Assembly (NCBI GenBank): GCA_013177855.1 | Contig: JABLYA010000001.1 | Coordinates: 853,231-917,230, forward strand | DNA length: 64,000 nucleotides | Reading direction: 5' to 3' | Source: Ignavibacteria bacterium | GTDB taxonomy: Bacteria; Bacteroidota; Ignavibacteria; Ch128b | Made by a program: the position numbers and the translations under genes | Notes under the pieces: model-generated | Told to the model about the DNA's origin: nothing | Database searches by the model: none | Seen by the model: only the letters and a program-made list of their open reading frames with translations | Part shown: piece by piece, positions 54,993 to 64,000 of the stretch | How positions within the stretch are numbered: the stretch's first letter is position 1 | How the letters are laid out: every line of letters starts with the position of its first letter

Positions 54993-55952
54993 ATGAAGGT
55001 TTTCGTTACTGCCATTGTCCCGGAAATCGCTATTAATATCTTAAGAGAAAATGGAATTACAGTAATTGAGAATAAAAGCTATTTACCACTTGAACCAAAA
55101 ACTTTGATCAAAAAAGCAAAAGAATGTGATGGACTTTTGTGTCTGCTTGCTAATAAGATAAATAAAGAAATTATAGATGGTCTTCCAAAACTAAAAGTCA
55201 TTGCAAACTATGCAGTTGGTTTTAATAACATCGATGTGGAATATGCAACTCAGAAAAAAATTTGGGTAACCAATACTCCAGATGTTTTAACGAATGCGAC
55301 AGCAGATTTAGCATTTGCATTATTACTTGCCTGTGCTAGAAGAATTGTGGAAGCCGATGAATTCACAAGAAAAGGTAAATTCAAAATTTGGCAGTCCGAT
55401 TTAATGTTAGGGAAAGAATTAAATGGACACACAGTCGGAATTATTGGCGCTGGTAGAATTGGTCAGGCATTTGGCAGAAGAGCTAAAGGTTTCGGGTTGA
55501 AAATTCTTTATCATGACAAAAAAAGAATTCCAGATTTTGAGAAAGAAACTGGAGCTAAATTTTCTTCACTAAACCAATTGCTTAAAAAATCAGACTTCAT
55601 TTCCCTCCATACACCTCTTACAAAAGAGACTTATCACCTTATTGACAAAGAAGAATTCGAATTAATGAAAGATGGTGCAATTCTAATAAATACAGCAAGA
55701 GGTGAAGTTATCAACGAAAAAGAATTAGTGAATGCTTTAAAATCCAATAAACTCTTTGCAGCTGGGCTTGATGTTTATGAGTTTGAACCAAAAATCACAA
55801 AAGATTTATTAAAGATGAAAAATGTTGTTCTCCTGCCCCACATCGGAAGTGCGACTTATGAGACACGGAATAAAATGGCTGAACTTGCGGCAAAAAATAT
55901 CGTGAATGTTTTGAAAGGAAAGAAACCCATTACTCCTGTGAATAAAATTTAA
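54993..55952 (+). CDS. D-2-hydroxyacid dehydrogenase (glyoxylate/hydroxypyruvate reductase type)
   Basis: 319 residues. NAD-binding GIIGAGRIGQAFGRRAKGFG (about 150), catalytic Arg in NTARGEVINE (about 232), Glu in YEFEP (about 261) and His in LLPHIGSAT (about 283) are all present. The group fits GyaR-type glyoxylate/hydroxypyruvate reductases; together with the class V aminotransferase upstream it suggests glyoxylate/serine interconversion. Confidence 0.9.
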   Translation: MKVFVTAIVPEIAINILRENGITVIENKSYLPLEPKTLIKKAKECDGLLCLLANKINKEIIDGLPKLKVIANYAVGFNNIDVEYATQKKIWVTNTPDVLTNATADLAFALLLACARRIVEADEFTRKGKFKIWQSDLMLGKELNGHTVGIIGAGRIGQAFGRRAKGFGLKILYHDKKRIPDFEKETGAKFSSLNQLLKKSDFISLHTPLTKETYHLIDKEEFELMKDGAILINTARGEVINEKELVNALKSNKLFAAGLDVYEFEPKITKDLLKMKNVVLLPHIGSATYETRNKMAELAAKNIVNVLKGKKPITPVNKI

Positions 55953-56063
55953 TTAACAAAAAAATTTTTGACTAAATTTCAAACTGAAAAACAATTTCTG
56001 CGAATCTTAGTTTTCTTCCAGCCGATTTATTGTAATAAAATTCATTTATATTAATTTTGAGAT

Positions 56064-58211
56064 ATGAAATCGAAAAAGAAAAAAATCAACTACAATAAAT
56101 TAATTCGTCTGGGTGTTGTTTTTATTACCATTCTCATTATTTCTTTCATTTTTCCTAAAAGCGAGTCAATTGAGCGGGAAGTAAAAGTTGGCGATATCTG
56201 GACATCAAAAGATTTAATTGCTCAATTTTCATTTCCTGTCTTAAAATATCCGGAAGAATATGAAAGAGACTTGATTGAAGCGGAAAACTCAGTCCTTCCC
56301 ATATTTGAATACAACGATACAATTCAATCATTCTGTTATTCATCATTAAAAATTTTTACAGAAAATTTGAAACGAGACTTTAAACTTTTGGCGACCAATC
56401 CTTTAATCAGCGATTCTATATTAAATTTATATTCGATTGAAATTGATACTATAAAACTTCAAAAAATTTTAAAACAAATTACGCCAGAATATTTCAACTC
56501 TTTCGAACTAATCACAAAAAATTTAATTGAATACATTTACAGCATTGGTTACATAAATATCCCTAAACAAGAGATTCAAAAAGATTCAATCTTTGTAAGA
56601 AGAAAAAACGAAGAAAAAAAATTTGAGAAAAATAATTTTCTTGATCAAAAAGATGTTGAACAAATAATTCTTCAAAGTCTTGAACAATTTAATGATCTTA
56701 GAGAGCTGTCTATTCCACTGCTTCGAAATTTTGCCAATGAATACATTAAGCCAAATATTATCTTTAATGATGAAGAAACTCAACTAGCCATTGAACAAGC
56801 CAGATATAAAGTTTCTAAAAATGTTGGGATAGTCCTTGAGAACGAAAGAATTGTTGCAAAGCACCAGAAAATAACAGAAGATATCAAGCGAAAAATAGAT
56901 TCGTACAGAAGGATAAAATTTGAAAAAGGTGAAAAATTTGATTTTATCCTTCAGTACATCGGGAAATTTTTACATATCACAGTTATTATTCTTTTGCTTG
57001 GGATATACATTTATCTCTTCAGAAAAAAGATTTACAATGATACCAGTAAAATTTTAATTCTTTCTATCATCTTTATTTTAATTTCATTTTTTGCTTTTGT
57101 TACTTCAAGAATTGAAACTGATTTGCCTCTCGAGTATCTGATCTTAATTCCCACTAGCTCAATGCTGGTTACAATTATTTTTGATTCGAGACTTGGATTT
57201 TATGTAACCGTTGTGATTTCATTAATCATTGGAGGAATTCGCGGGAATGATTACACAATTACAACTGCAAACATCGTAGCTGGAGCACTTGCAGTTTATT
57301 CTGTTAGAGACATAAAGAACAGAGCACAAATTTTTCGATCTTTAGTTTTTATCTTCTGCGGCTACTTTGCAGCAATAATTGCTTTTGGTTTTGAAAGGTA
57401 TTCTCCAATAATTGAGATGGGAAATGAAACAATCTTTGCACTGATCAACTCAATCATTTCACCTATCTTAACTTATGGCTTGTTAATATTCTTTGAGAGA
57501 ATTTTCAAAGTCACAACTGATTTAACGCTAATCGAGCTTGCCGATTTTAATCATCCTCTTTTGCAAGAATTGAAATCAAAAGCGCCAGGAACATTCCATC
57601 ATTCTGTTAACATTAGTGTTTTATCAGAAAGTGCAGCAAAAGCAATTGGTGCAAATACAATTCTCACAAAAGTTGGCGCGCTTTATCATGATATAGGTAA
57701 AATCGTTGAACCAAATTATTTCATTGAAAACCTGCGTGATGAAAAAAGTGAACATGAAGATCTTAATCCCGAACAAAGTGCTCAAATAATCTTAAACCAT
57801 GTTGAAGAAGGAATTGAGCTGGCAAGAAAATATAATTTGCCAGAAGAAGTAATTGATTTTATACCAATGCATCACGGAACAACTCATGTTCAATATTTTT
57901 TAAAAATTGCCAAACAACTCGGTAAAAAAATTGACGAAGATAAATTTCGTTATCCTGGTCCAAAACCGCAATCAAAAGAAACTGGAATAGTAATGTTAGC
58001 CGACGCAGTTGAATCTATGAGCCGTAATCTCGAAGTAGTAAATGAAAATATTCTGAACCAATTAATTGATGAAATAATTCGTAAACGATTTCTCGAGGGC
58101 CAGCTTGATGAATCAAATCTAACACTTCGAGACCTTAATTTGATTAAACAAAGTTTTGTTGAGACTTTGCTAGGTGTATATCATCAACGAATTAAGTATC
58201 CTGAAAACTGA
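56064..58211 (+). CDS. 7TM-HD family phosphohydrolase (PgpH-like)
   Basis: 715 residues. One N-terminal membrane segment, a long extracytoplasmic domain (about 30-290), a block of seven membrane segments (about 300-480) and a cytoplasmic HD domain with HHSVN, ALYHDIGKI, ILNHVEEG and MHHGTTH (about 512-620). PgpH homologs degrade cyclic di-AMP, so this is the likely activity. Ends two bases before xerD. Confidence 0.9.
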   Translation: MKSKKKKINYNKLIRLGVVFITILIISFIFPKSESIEREVKVGDIWTSKDLIAQFSFPVLKYPEEYERDLIEAENSVLPIFEYNDTIQSFCYSSLKIFTENLKRDFKLLATNPLISDSILNLYSIEIDTIKLQKILKQITPEYFNSFELITKNLIEYIYSIGYINIPKQEIQKDSIFVRRKNEEKKFEKNNFLDQKDVEQIILQSLEQFNDLRELSIPLLRNFANEYIKPNIIFNDEETQLAIEQARYKVSKNVGIVLENERIVAKHQKITEDIKRKIDSYRRIKFEKGEKFDFILQYIGKFLHITVIILLLGIYIYLFRKKIYNDTSKILILSIIFILISFFAFVTSRIETDLPLEYLILIPTSSMLVTIIFDSRLGFYVTVVISLIIGGIRGNDYTITTANIVAGALAVYSVRDIKNRAQIFRSLVFIFCGYFAAIIAFGFERYSPIIEMGNETIFALINSIISPILTYGLLIFFERIFKVTTDLTLIELADFNHPLLQELKSKAPGTFHHSVNISVLSESAAKAIGANTILTKVGALYHDIGKIVEPNYFIENLRDEKSEHEDLNPEQSAQIILNHVEEGIELARKYNLPEEVIDFIPMHHGTTHVQYFLKIAKQLGKKIDEDKFRYPGPKPQSKETGIVMLADAVESMSRNLEVVNENILNQLIDEIIRKRFLEGQLDESNLTLRDLNLIKQSFVETLLGVYHQRIKYPEN

Positions 58212-58213
58212 TT

Positions 58214-59128
58214 ATGGCAATTCATTTATTTGATAGTCTTCTTAAAGAATTTCTAACATACTTAAAACTAATGAGAGGCTACTCAGAAAATACAATTGAT
58301 TCTTATAAAAGAGATATTCAACGGCTTTTCGATTTTTTAGAAAGCAAAGGAATTGATGATTTAAATGATGTAAATAAAAATATTTTAAGCAGCTTTTTCT
58401 CAACCCTAGATACGCTTGGACTTTCAACAAAATCTATCGCACGAAATTACTCATCAATTAAAAGTTTTTTTAGATATCTTCTGTCAAATGATTTTATACA
58501 AAAAAATCCTGCATCGAAATTTAAAGGACCAAAAGTTTCTGTTCATCCTCCTGAAATTTTATCACTATCAGAAATCAATAAAATTTTAGATCAGCCGAAT
58601 CCAAAGACTTTACTTGGAATAAGAGATAAAGCAATGCTCGAATTTGCGTATGCAACTGGAGTAAGAGTATCCGAATTAATTAATCTTAAAATGAACGATT
58701 TATTTCTGAAAGATGAAGTTGTCAGGATTTTCGGGAAAGGTTCTAAGGAAAGATTTGTTCCAATAGGTTCACACGCAATTTATTGGCTAAATCAATACCT
58801 TACAAAAGTTCGTCCAGCTCTTGCAAAAAAGCTTGAATCAGGTAATTATGTTTTTCTTAACAGCCGCGGGAAAAAATTAAGTCGAATGGGCTTCTTTAAA
58901 ATTTTACGCGAATATGTAAGACAAGCAGGAATTGACAAAAATGTTCATCCTCATACAATCAGACATTCATTTGCAACTCACTTGCTTGAAAGAGGTGCTG
59001 ATATAAGAGTTGTGCAGGAATTACTTGGTCATTCTAAAATTTCAACTACACAAATTTACACTCACATTGATCGAACAAGATTAAGGGATGTTCTCATAAA
59101 ATATCATCCAAGAGGACAGCTAAAATAA
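58214..59128 (+). CDS. xerD: Tyrosine recombinase XerD-like
   Basis: 304 residues, the length of XerC/XerD. N-terminal SAM-like domain (TYLKLMRGYSENTIDSYKRDIQRL) and catalytic domain with Arg (GVRVSEL), Lys (GKGSKERF), HTIRH, GHSKI and the nucleophile Tyr in STTQIYTH. Closest in motif to XerD; resolves chromosome dimers at dif. Housekeeping context; no mobile element around it. XerC cannot be excluded. Confidence 0.9.
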   Translation: MAIHLFDSLLKEFLTYLKLMRGYSENTIDSYKRDIQRLFDFLESKGIDDLNDVNKNILSSFFSTLDTLGLSTKSIARNYSSIKSFFRYLLSNDFIQKNPASKFKGPKVSVHPPEILSLSEINKILDQPNPKTLLGIRDKAMLEFAYATGVRVSELINLKMNDLFLKDEVVRIFGKGSKERFVPIGSHAIYWLNQYLTKVRPALAKKLESGNYVFLNSRGKKLSRMGFFKILREYVRQAGIDKNVHPHTIRHSFATHLLERGADIRVVQELLGHSKISTTQIYTHIDRTRLRDVLIKYHPRGQLK

Positions 59129-59146
59129 ATTTATTTCGAGAAAAGA

Positions 59147-59806
59147 ATGGAAAACATAACTGTAAATTACAAGCTGATTTTATTTTTACTTTTTATACCT
59201 ATATTTTTAATTTCAATTGCAATTCATGAATTCTCTCATGCTTTCTTCGCATACAGGATGGGTGATCCAACAGCTAAAAATGCTGGTCGACTAACACTAA
59301 ATCCAATAAAACACATTGATTTGATCGGAACAATCATAATTCCAATTGCTGCATTTTCATCAGGAATTGCATTAATCGGCTGGGCTAAACCTGTCCCAAT
59401 CAATCCGAACAACTTTAATAATAAAAGAGTTGGAGATGCGATAGTTTCTTTTGTTGGACCTTTTTCAAATTTTTTATTTGCTTTTGTTCTGCTGATACTG
59501 ATTCTAATTCTTCCCGAAGTGATAATCTTTGAAACAAATCAAAGGGAAATTCTTCTTTCTACAATTCTGAAGTATGGAATTTACATAAATCTGTTTCTTT
59601 TTCTTTTCAACCTACTTCCAATTCCTCCACTCGATGGAATGCATATAGTTCACTCCATTTTCAATTCAAGGTTTACTGAAAGATTATTGAGTTATAGTTA
59701 CCTTGGACCAATTATTCTTTTAATATTTATTTACAGCCCATTATGGAAATATTTTAATCAGGTGCTTCAATTTTTAATAAAAATTTTTCTTACACCTGTT
59801 TCATAA
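59147..59806 (+). CDS. Site-2 protease family membrane metalloprotease
   Basis: 219 residues with five or six membrane segments. The zinc motif HEFSHAFFA (HExxH, about 27-31) and the second-site NLLPIPPLDG (about 165) are clear. Family M50, cleaves within membranes; substrate unknown. Converges on mgsA. Confidence 0.9.
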   Translation: MENITVNYKLILFLLFIPIFLISIAIHEFSHAFFAYRMGDPTAKNAGRLTLNPIKHIDLIGTIIIPIAAFSSGIALIGWAKPVPINPNNFNNKRVGDAIVSFVGPFSNFLFAFVLLILILILPEVIIFETNQREILLSTILKYGIYINLFLFLFNLLPIPPLDGMHIVHSIFNSRFTERLLSYSYLGPIILLIFIYSPLWKYFNQVLQFLIKIFLTPVS

Positions 59807-59877
59807 ACGAATTGATATTCTGACGGGAAGAGATACTAAAAGAATTTTTTGGATTTTTAAAAAATTTTGGACTTCAC

Positions 59878-60360
59878 TCAATCCATATCAATCGTTCTTT
59901 GAAGATAATCACTGTAATCATTCATAATTGGTTTGTAATCTTCGTTCATTAGTGGTGATGAAATAATAAAATCTGCTGTTGAGCGATTACACGCTGTCGG
60001 AATATTATAAAGCACAGCAATTCTAAGTAGAGCTTTCACATCTACTTCATGTGGATGCGGCTGCATTGGGTCCCAGAAAAAAATCAAAATATCAATTTTA
60101 CCATCTGCAATCATTGCGCCTAATTGTTGATCTCCGCCAAGAGGGCCTGACTTCAATTTTTTTATTTCGATTTTCTTTTGAGTTTTCTTGAATTCTGATT
60201 CTAATTTTTTCTGCAAAGTTTCTTCAATAAGTTTTCCAGTGGTTCCAGTACATACAAGATTATGTTCGATCAAAATTTGCCAGTTCCATTCAGCCCATTC
60301 AATTAAATCTTTTTTACAGTTGTCGTGAGCAACAAGACCAATTGTCTTCTTAAGCTTCAT
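59878..60360 (-). CDS. mgsA: Methylglyoxal synthase
   Basis: 160 residues from the ATG at 60360, which has a GGAGG ribosome binding site; an upstream in-frame start at 60372 is unlikely. Motifs TGTTGK (about 42), GPLGGDQQLGAMIADGKID (about 75) and the WDPMQPHPHEVDVKAL block with the catalytic Asp are intact. It converts dihydroxyacetone phosphate to methylglyoxal and free phosphate; known enzymes are inhibited by phosphate. A Pho-box-like repeat lies upstream (60436-60452). Confidence 0.94.
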   Translation of the reverse strand: MKLKKTIGLVAHDNCKKDLIEWAEWNWQILIEHNLVCTGTTGKLIEETLQKKLESEFKKTQKKIEIKKLKSGPLGGDQQLGAMIADGKIDILIFFWDPMQPHPHEVDVKALLRIAVLYNIPTACNRSTADFIISSPLMNEDYKPIMNDYSDYLQRTIDMD

Positions 60361-60406
60361 TATTGCCTCCAATTTTAGTTAAAGATTAAATTCTAGTTGA
60401 TTTGTT

Positions 60407-60452
60407 CAAAGATATGGAAACTTAAAAAAGTTAATTATTAAAGAATTGTTAA
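60407..60452 (-). promoter_or_regulatory. Possible Pho-box-like promoter of mgsA
   Basis: On the minus strand: TTAACA (60452-60447) and TTAATA (60441-60436) with an 11-base period, then a -10-like TATCTTTG at 60414-60407. The gap from the box to the -10 is 21 bases, one helical turn more than at pstS (9), so the assignment is weaker than at pstS. Confidence 0.35.
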
Positions 60453-60570
60453 GTCTTTGAGTTTTGCATTTAATAAATTTTTTAAGGAAAGAAAAAATCT
60501 AAAAATTTGAGGAAAAAGTAATCTAATCAAGAACTTAAGTATAAATGTCAATCAATGTAGAAGCAAAGAA

Positions 60571-61410
60571 TTAAGAAGAAAACTTATTCTCAACCTCTTC
60601 TTTATTCAACCCAAGTAATTCAATTGAAATATTCCACAACTCTTCCTGAAGCTTCTCATCATAAGAAATTTTTGATGATTTAACTGGCTTTTTCTTAATA
60701 AAATATTTACCACTTTCATTTTTTACTTCTTCAGATGTTGCAAGAAAAACAGGCGTTTCAGCTCCAACTGAAAGCGGACTTCCAGAAATTCTAAATCCTT
60801 CATAAAGTAACTTTGTTGAAATAACCCCAGGATGAAGAGCAAAAACTTTTAATCCTAAATCCTTAACTCTTCGATGAAGTGCATAAGTGAAAAGCAAATT
60901 ATGAAGTTTTGAATTTGCATATGCTCTGTAACCTGAATAATTTTTCTCAAGCATCAAATCTGATAAATCATTATCAGCATTTTCGTGAGCTATTGAGCTG
61001 ACATTGATAATTCTACCATCATCAGACTTTTTCAATAAATCAATTAAAAGATAGGTTAGATAAAAATGACTCAAGTGATTAATCTTAAATGTCAGTTCAA
61101 TTCCTTTTTCATCAACTATTCTTTTCTTCAAGTAAACACCAGCATTGTTAATTAAAACATCTAACCGATCATATTTTGATTTAATTTCTTCAGACATTTT
61201 TTTGACTTCATCTAAATTTGAAAAATCAGCAACAACAAAATCTATTTTTTGATTTCCTGTTTTTGATTGAATTTCCTGATAAGTTTTGAAACACCTTTCT
61301 TTATCCCTTCCATGAATAATAACTTGATGATTTAGCGAAGCAAGTTCTAATGCAGTTTGTTTCCCAATTCCATCTGTTGAACCAGTTATTAAAATAATTT
61401 TTTCTTGCAT
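60571..61410 (-). CDS. Short-chain dehydrogenase (retinol-dehydrogenase-like)
   Basis: 279 residues. Cofactor motif TGSTDGIG (about 8-15), NNAG (about 88) and the Tyr-x3-Lys in YANSK are intact. The segment after it (LHNLLFTYALHRR...LGLKVFALHPGVI) fits the retinol dehydrogenase-like class of short-chain dehydrogenases. Substrate unknown. Confidence 0.87.
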   Translation of the reverse strand: MQEKIILITGSTDGIGKQTALELASLNHQVIIHGRDKERCFKTYQEIQSKTGNQKIDFVVADFSNLDEVKKMSEEIKSKYDRLDVLINNAGVYLKKRIVDEKGIELTFKINHLSHFYLTYLLIDLLKKSDDGRIINVSSIAHENADNDLSDLMLEKNYSGYRAYANSKLHNLLFTYALHRRVKDLGLKVFALHPGVISTKLLYEGFRISGSPLSVGAETPVFLATSEEVKNESGKYFIKKKPVKSSKISYDEKLQEELWNISIELLGLNKEEVENKFSS

Positions 61411-61499
61411 GTATAATAACCAATTATTTTAGTTCTTACTGATAAAAACTTTAAAATTTTGATGATTAGATTTTATCACAAGTCAGACCTTTATCCAGA

Positions 61500-63092
61500 T
61501 CACTTAAGTAAAATCATTTTCTTGGTACTTGAAAATTTTGGGGTGACCATTTGATAGAAATAAATTCCCGATGGTAAATTACTCGCCTCAAATTTTATCT
61601 GGTAGGACCCAATTTTAAGATAATCATTGATTAATGTTGTAACTTCTCTGCCATGCAGATCATAAATTTTCAAGTTGACAAATTGATTTTCAGGTAGATC
61701 AAATCGAATTATTGTTTCTGGATTAAATGGGTTTGGATAATTCTGATATAATTCAAATTTTTCAGGCACAATCGAATAGTCTTCAACTGAAGTTGGTTGT
61801 GATTGAGTTTTAAATCTTAAGATAAATGGGTCTCCAGGAATTCCATCTCCATTACCGTCTAACTGTATTCCGCCGACTGATTTTGCTGAAGAATCTATTT
61901 TGACCGTGTACCATGTATCATAAAAAAGTGGCTGTGATGGAAAAACAAAAAGAAGAGTTCCACTCGAAAGCCATGCGAATGAGTAAGAGGTTGCCGGTGT
62001 AATTGAAAATGCTTTTCTCACCGAAGCAGTATCCATTGATCTTGAAAACCGTATACCAATGTAATTTGTAACCCTAAAAGTTGTATCATTATTAACTGGT
62101 TGAGTTGCTGTAATTACTGGTGGAACGTTTACAATTAAATTTTTATCAACAAAATGAAGACCATTTACAGAAACATTCAGGTTCGTTGAATCAGGAACAT
62201 AATTAGGTGTTTCAAATTTTATAGTGTGTGATGTTGGCGGGACAAAATCAAACATGTAAAATCCATTATTATAATAATCACCATAATAAACCCGATTCGC
62301 TGGAAGTAGTCTAACTATTGTTCCATTTTTTGGTTTTAATGAATCTGCATCCGTTTGAATTCCAGCTATGATTGCAAAAGTATCGGAGACTACATTATAG
62401 AATTGCATAAAAGCTTTCATTATTGCAAACGCTTCCATTTTACGATAAGCCTGATTCATCAATCTTCTTGTCTCTGGGAAATAATCATGAAACGAGCCCT
62501 CAGAAAGTTGGCCAGGCATTTGAAGCGGCCTCAACACACCAAGCCCAGCAGTTCCCCAATCAGGATAAAATGACCAATCACCTCGAACATAATAAGTAGA
62601 AGTTCTTAAATGATTTTTTATCTGTGGTGCAATGTATGAACTCATAGTTTTTGCGTCGGGAAATACAGGTTGATTATCGTAACCTCTAAAAAGAATTAGT
62701 GTGTAGTTAGTCCCGCTATTTGTTCCACCCGTTGCATTGCTGTGAATTGAGTGAAAGAAATGAACATTGTTAGCATTTGCAATTGCAGCGCGAGCTGAAA
62801 GGCTTGGTTCCTGACTGTCGTCTGGATAATCATTGGTGTATCTTGTCAGAATCACCCAAGCATTTTTTTGCTTAAGAAGAGTATCAAGAAGAAGAGCCTT
62901 TTGAAAATTACTTTCCGATTCCCAGAAATCTATTCCAGGATCAGGGACAACATGACGATCATTTGCTGGATTATGTCCACCATGGCCTGGATCAATGCAA
63001 AATTTTAATCCTGAAAAATCGGTCCTCTGTTGAGAAAATAAAACTAAAGGGAAAAAGAGTAATGCGATTAAAAAATTATTCTTGACTTTCAT
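61500..63092 (-). CDS. T9SS-exported N-acetylmuramoyl-L-alanine amidase
   Basis: 530 residues. Signal peptide (to about residue 20), an amidase_3 domain with the zinc site DPGHGG (about 34), a Glu in ESESN and HSIHSNATGG (about 115), followed by a bacterial Ig-like domain (about 330-410, PVNNDTTFRVTNYIGIRFS) and a C-terminal T9SS sorting domain (YQNYPNPFNPETIIRF, ending KKMILLK). A cell-wall hydrolase secreted through the outer membrane is unusual; it may act on other bacteria. Overlaps the upstream TolB-like gene by 17 bases. Confidence 0.85.
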   Translation of the reverse strand: MKVKNNFLIALLFFPLVLFSQQRTDFSGLKFCIDPGHGGHNPANDRHVVPDPGIDFWESESNFQKALLLDTLLKQKNAWVILTRYTNDYPDDSQEPSLSARAAIANANNVHFFHSIHSNATGGTNSGTNYTLILFRGYDNQPVFPDAKTMSSYIAPQIKNHLRTSTYYVRGDWSFYPDWGTAGLGVLRPLQMPGQLSEGSFHDYFPETRRLMNQAYRKMEAFAIMKAFMQFYNVVSDTFAIIAGIQTDADSLKPKNGTIVRLLPANRVYYGDYYNNGFYMFDFVPPTSHTIKFETPNYVPDSTNLNVSVNGLHFVDKNLIVNVPPVITATQPVNNDTTFRVTNYIGIRFSRSMDTASVRKAFSITPATSYSFAWLSSGTLLFVFPSQPLFYDTWYTVKIDSSAKSVGGIQLDGNGDGIPGDPFILRFKTQSQPTSVEDYSIVPEKFELYQNYPNPFNPETIIRFDLPENQFVNLKIYDLHGREVTTLINDYLKIGSYQIKFEASNLPSGIYFYQMVTPKFSSTKKMILLK

Positions 63093-64000
63093 CTATTTTT
63101 CTCTCACCATAGTTATAGTTAATAATAAAGATTTCACCACCAATAGATGAACAAACAATTTTGTTTTCTGTTGGTGAAGTATGGGGATACATTTCAATTA
63201 CATTTGGTGTTGAAGTTAACTGAAATTTTTCTTTTCCATCTGGTGTAATTGCCATAATCTCTGATGATAGAATGAAATGTCCATCGTCTCGATCATCCAT
63301 ATAAATAATGTACTTGCCATCCCTTGTCCAGACTGGTGCATCAATTCTTCCGAGCCTTGCAATGATATTTCCATCAAGATCACAAACAAATGCACCACGA
63401 TCAGCTTCATAAGCAACCAGTTTTGTTTTATCGGGCGAAAGTGAGGGCCATATGTAACTGCCATTTCCAAATGGATCTAAGACTTTTCTTTCTCCGTTAT
63501 GAAGAATGACAATTTTTGTGTTTTCGATACCTATTATTTTTGTCTCACCTGATAACTTTGCTTTTTCTGAAATTACTGTTTCAAAGCCAGAAGTATACAC
63601 AACACTCGATTTCACAAAAGTTGGATTAGAAATATCCGAACCTGAAGCAATTTTTTTCTCAGATAAGGTTTTGAGATTTATTTGATAAAGTTCTTGAGTT
63701 CTTTCTCTTGTTTTTTCATCGTAAGTAGTTTTTCTATAAACAAGTTGACTCCCATCATCCGATATTATAAAACCGTAACCAGAACCAGGCGCATCTGTAA
63801 TTTGTCTTAATTTATTTGAAGATAAAGTGTATTCCCAAATTCCATTAAAAGTTGAATTGGTGAAATAAATCTTTTTTCCATCTGGTGAAAAAACAGGATT
63901 CGACCATTCCTGATTCGTTGGCAGCGGGAGTTTCTCAATTTTTTCAGTGAATATTTGAGCTATTCCAACCGAATAAATTAAAAGTATAATTAAAATTGGT
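63076..64000 (-). CDS. TolB-like propeller protein (start cut by window edge)
   Basis: At least 308 residues. An open frame continues in phase to the window edge: the last bases read PILIILLIYSVGIAQIFTE, a signal peptide missing only a few residues, followed by EWSNPVFSPDGKKIYFTNS and further PD40-type repeats (WPSLSPDKTKLVAYEAD, VWTRDGKYIIYMDD, MYPHTSPTENKIV). A GTG at 63615 is not the real start. Exported beta-propeller; overlaps the amidase gene by 17 bases, so the two are coupled. Confidence 0.82.
   Translation of the reverse strand, partial: PILIILLIYSVGIAQIFTEKIEKLPLPTNQEWSNPVFSPDGKKIYFTNSTFNGIWEYTLSSNKLRQITDAPGSGYGFIISDDGSQLVYRKTTYDEKTRERTQELYQINLKTLSEKKIASGSDISNPTFVKSSVVYTSGFETVISEKAKLSGETKIIGIENTKIVILHNGERKVLDPFGNGSYIWPSLSPDKTKLVAYEADRGAFVCDLDGNIIARLGRIDAPVWTRDGKYIIYMDDRDDGHFILSSEIMAITPDGKEKFQLTSTPNVIEMYPHTSPTENKIVCSSIGGEIFIINYNYGERKIDESQE

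Noticed and set aside
58214-59128. Tyrosine recombinase as sign of an integrated element
   Set aside because: Length and motifs fit XerD, neighbours are housekeeping genes, and no attachment repeats or phage genes are nearby.
63076-63615. Short TolB-like gene starting at GTG 63615
   Set aside because: The same frame stays open to the window edge and encodes further propeller repeats and a signal peptide, so the gene is longer.
1-64000. tRNA, rRNA or CRISPR loci
   Set aside because: No GTTCRANNC-type T-arm with a matching cloverleaf and no regularly spaced repeats were noticed; the few GTTCGAT strings lie in coding sequence.

Overview
The window looks like chromosomal DNA from an AT-rich member of the Ignavibacteria/Chlorobi side of the Bacteroidota superphylum. 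The evidence is two secreted proteins ending in type IX secretion (T9SS) sorting domains with the YQN(F/Y)PNPFNP hallmark, promoter elements resembling the Bacteroidota -10 box TAnnTTTG, bacterial complex I genes, and low G+C (about one third by eye). No rRNA, tRNA, CRISPR array, insertion sequence or prophage was recognised. Genes are tightly packed in operons.

Layout. 1-8414 (minus) is a type IV pilus-like locus: retraction-type and assembly ATPases, a PilC/GspF platform, two near-identical small pilins each with its own terminator, and four larger pilin-like proteins. All the pilin-like proteins start with an unusually short or absent leader. 8493-14549 holds a Nudix hydrolase, glycogen phosphorylase, a TolB-like propeller and an M28 peptidase. 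14639-19078 (minus) is nuoABCDEF, closed by a terminator. 19336-21448 is an unrecognised two-gene membrane/lipoprotein module. 21766-27460 contains a phosphatase-like metallophosphoesterase and the pstSCAB-phoU operon; matching Pho-box-like promoters lie before pstS and the metallophosphoesterase, and a weaker version lies before mgsA (59878-60360). 27616-36706 has a second M28 peptidase, prmA, a T9SS-exported putative metalloprotease, a Tyr/Trp-rich surface protein, an NRDE protein, a short-chain dehydrogenase and a membrane protein.

36722-49844 is the most unusual part: a sulfur-metabolism island built from two operons. Each is headed by a MerR-type regulator with the same eight-cysteine C-terminal domain, and each is preceded by two copies of the same palindrome. 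Operon 1 encodes a Tat-exported molybdopterin oxidoreductase with FeS and NrfD partners (polysulfide/thiosulfate reductase type), a YeeE/YedE sulfur transporter split over two genes, and a membrane-anchored rhodanese fold whose only cysteine is its last residue. A frameshifted carboxymuconolactone decarboxylase follows, then a Rieske protein and a 900-residue cytochrome b fused to a twelve-haem cytochrome c. Operon 2 encodes a sulfide:quinone reductase-like flavoprotein, a DUF1641 protein, a DsrC/TusE-like carrier and a DsrE2-like protein. Together they could carry out periplasmic sulfur redox chemistry, import sulfur, and pass it along single-cysteine carriers to a membrane flavoprotein, with electrons exchanged through quinone. 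No dsrAB, hdr-like or sox genes are in the window, so the end acceptor is unknown.

50304-59806 is a housekeeping block: class V aminotransferase, glutaredoxin-like protein, RDD protein, amidase, SpmA-SpmB fusion, D-2-hydroxyacid dehydrogenase, 7TM-HD phosphohydrolase, XerD and a site-2 protease. 59878-64000 (minus) holds methylglyoxal synthase, a short-chain dehydrogenase, a T9SS-exported amidase and a TolB-like protein cut by the window edge.
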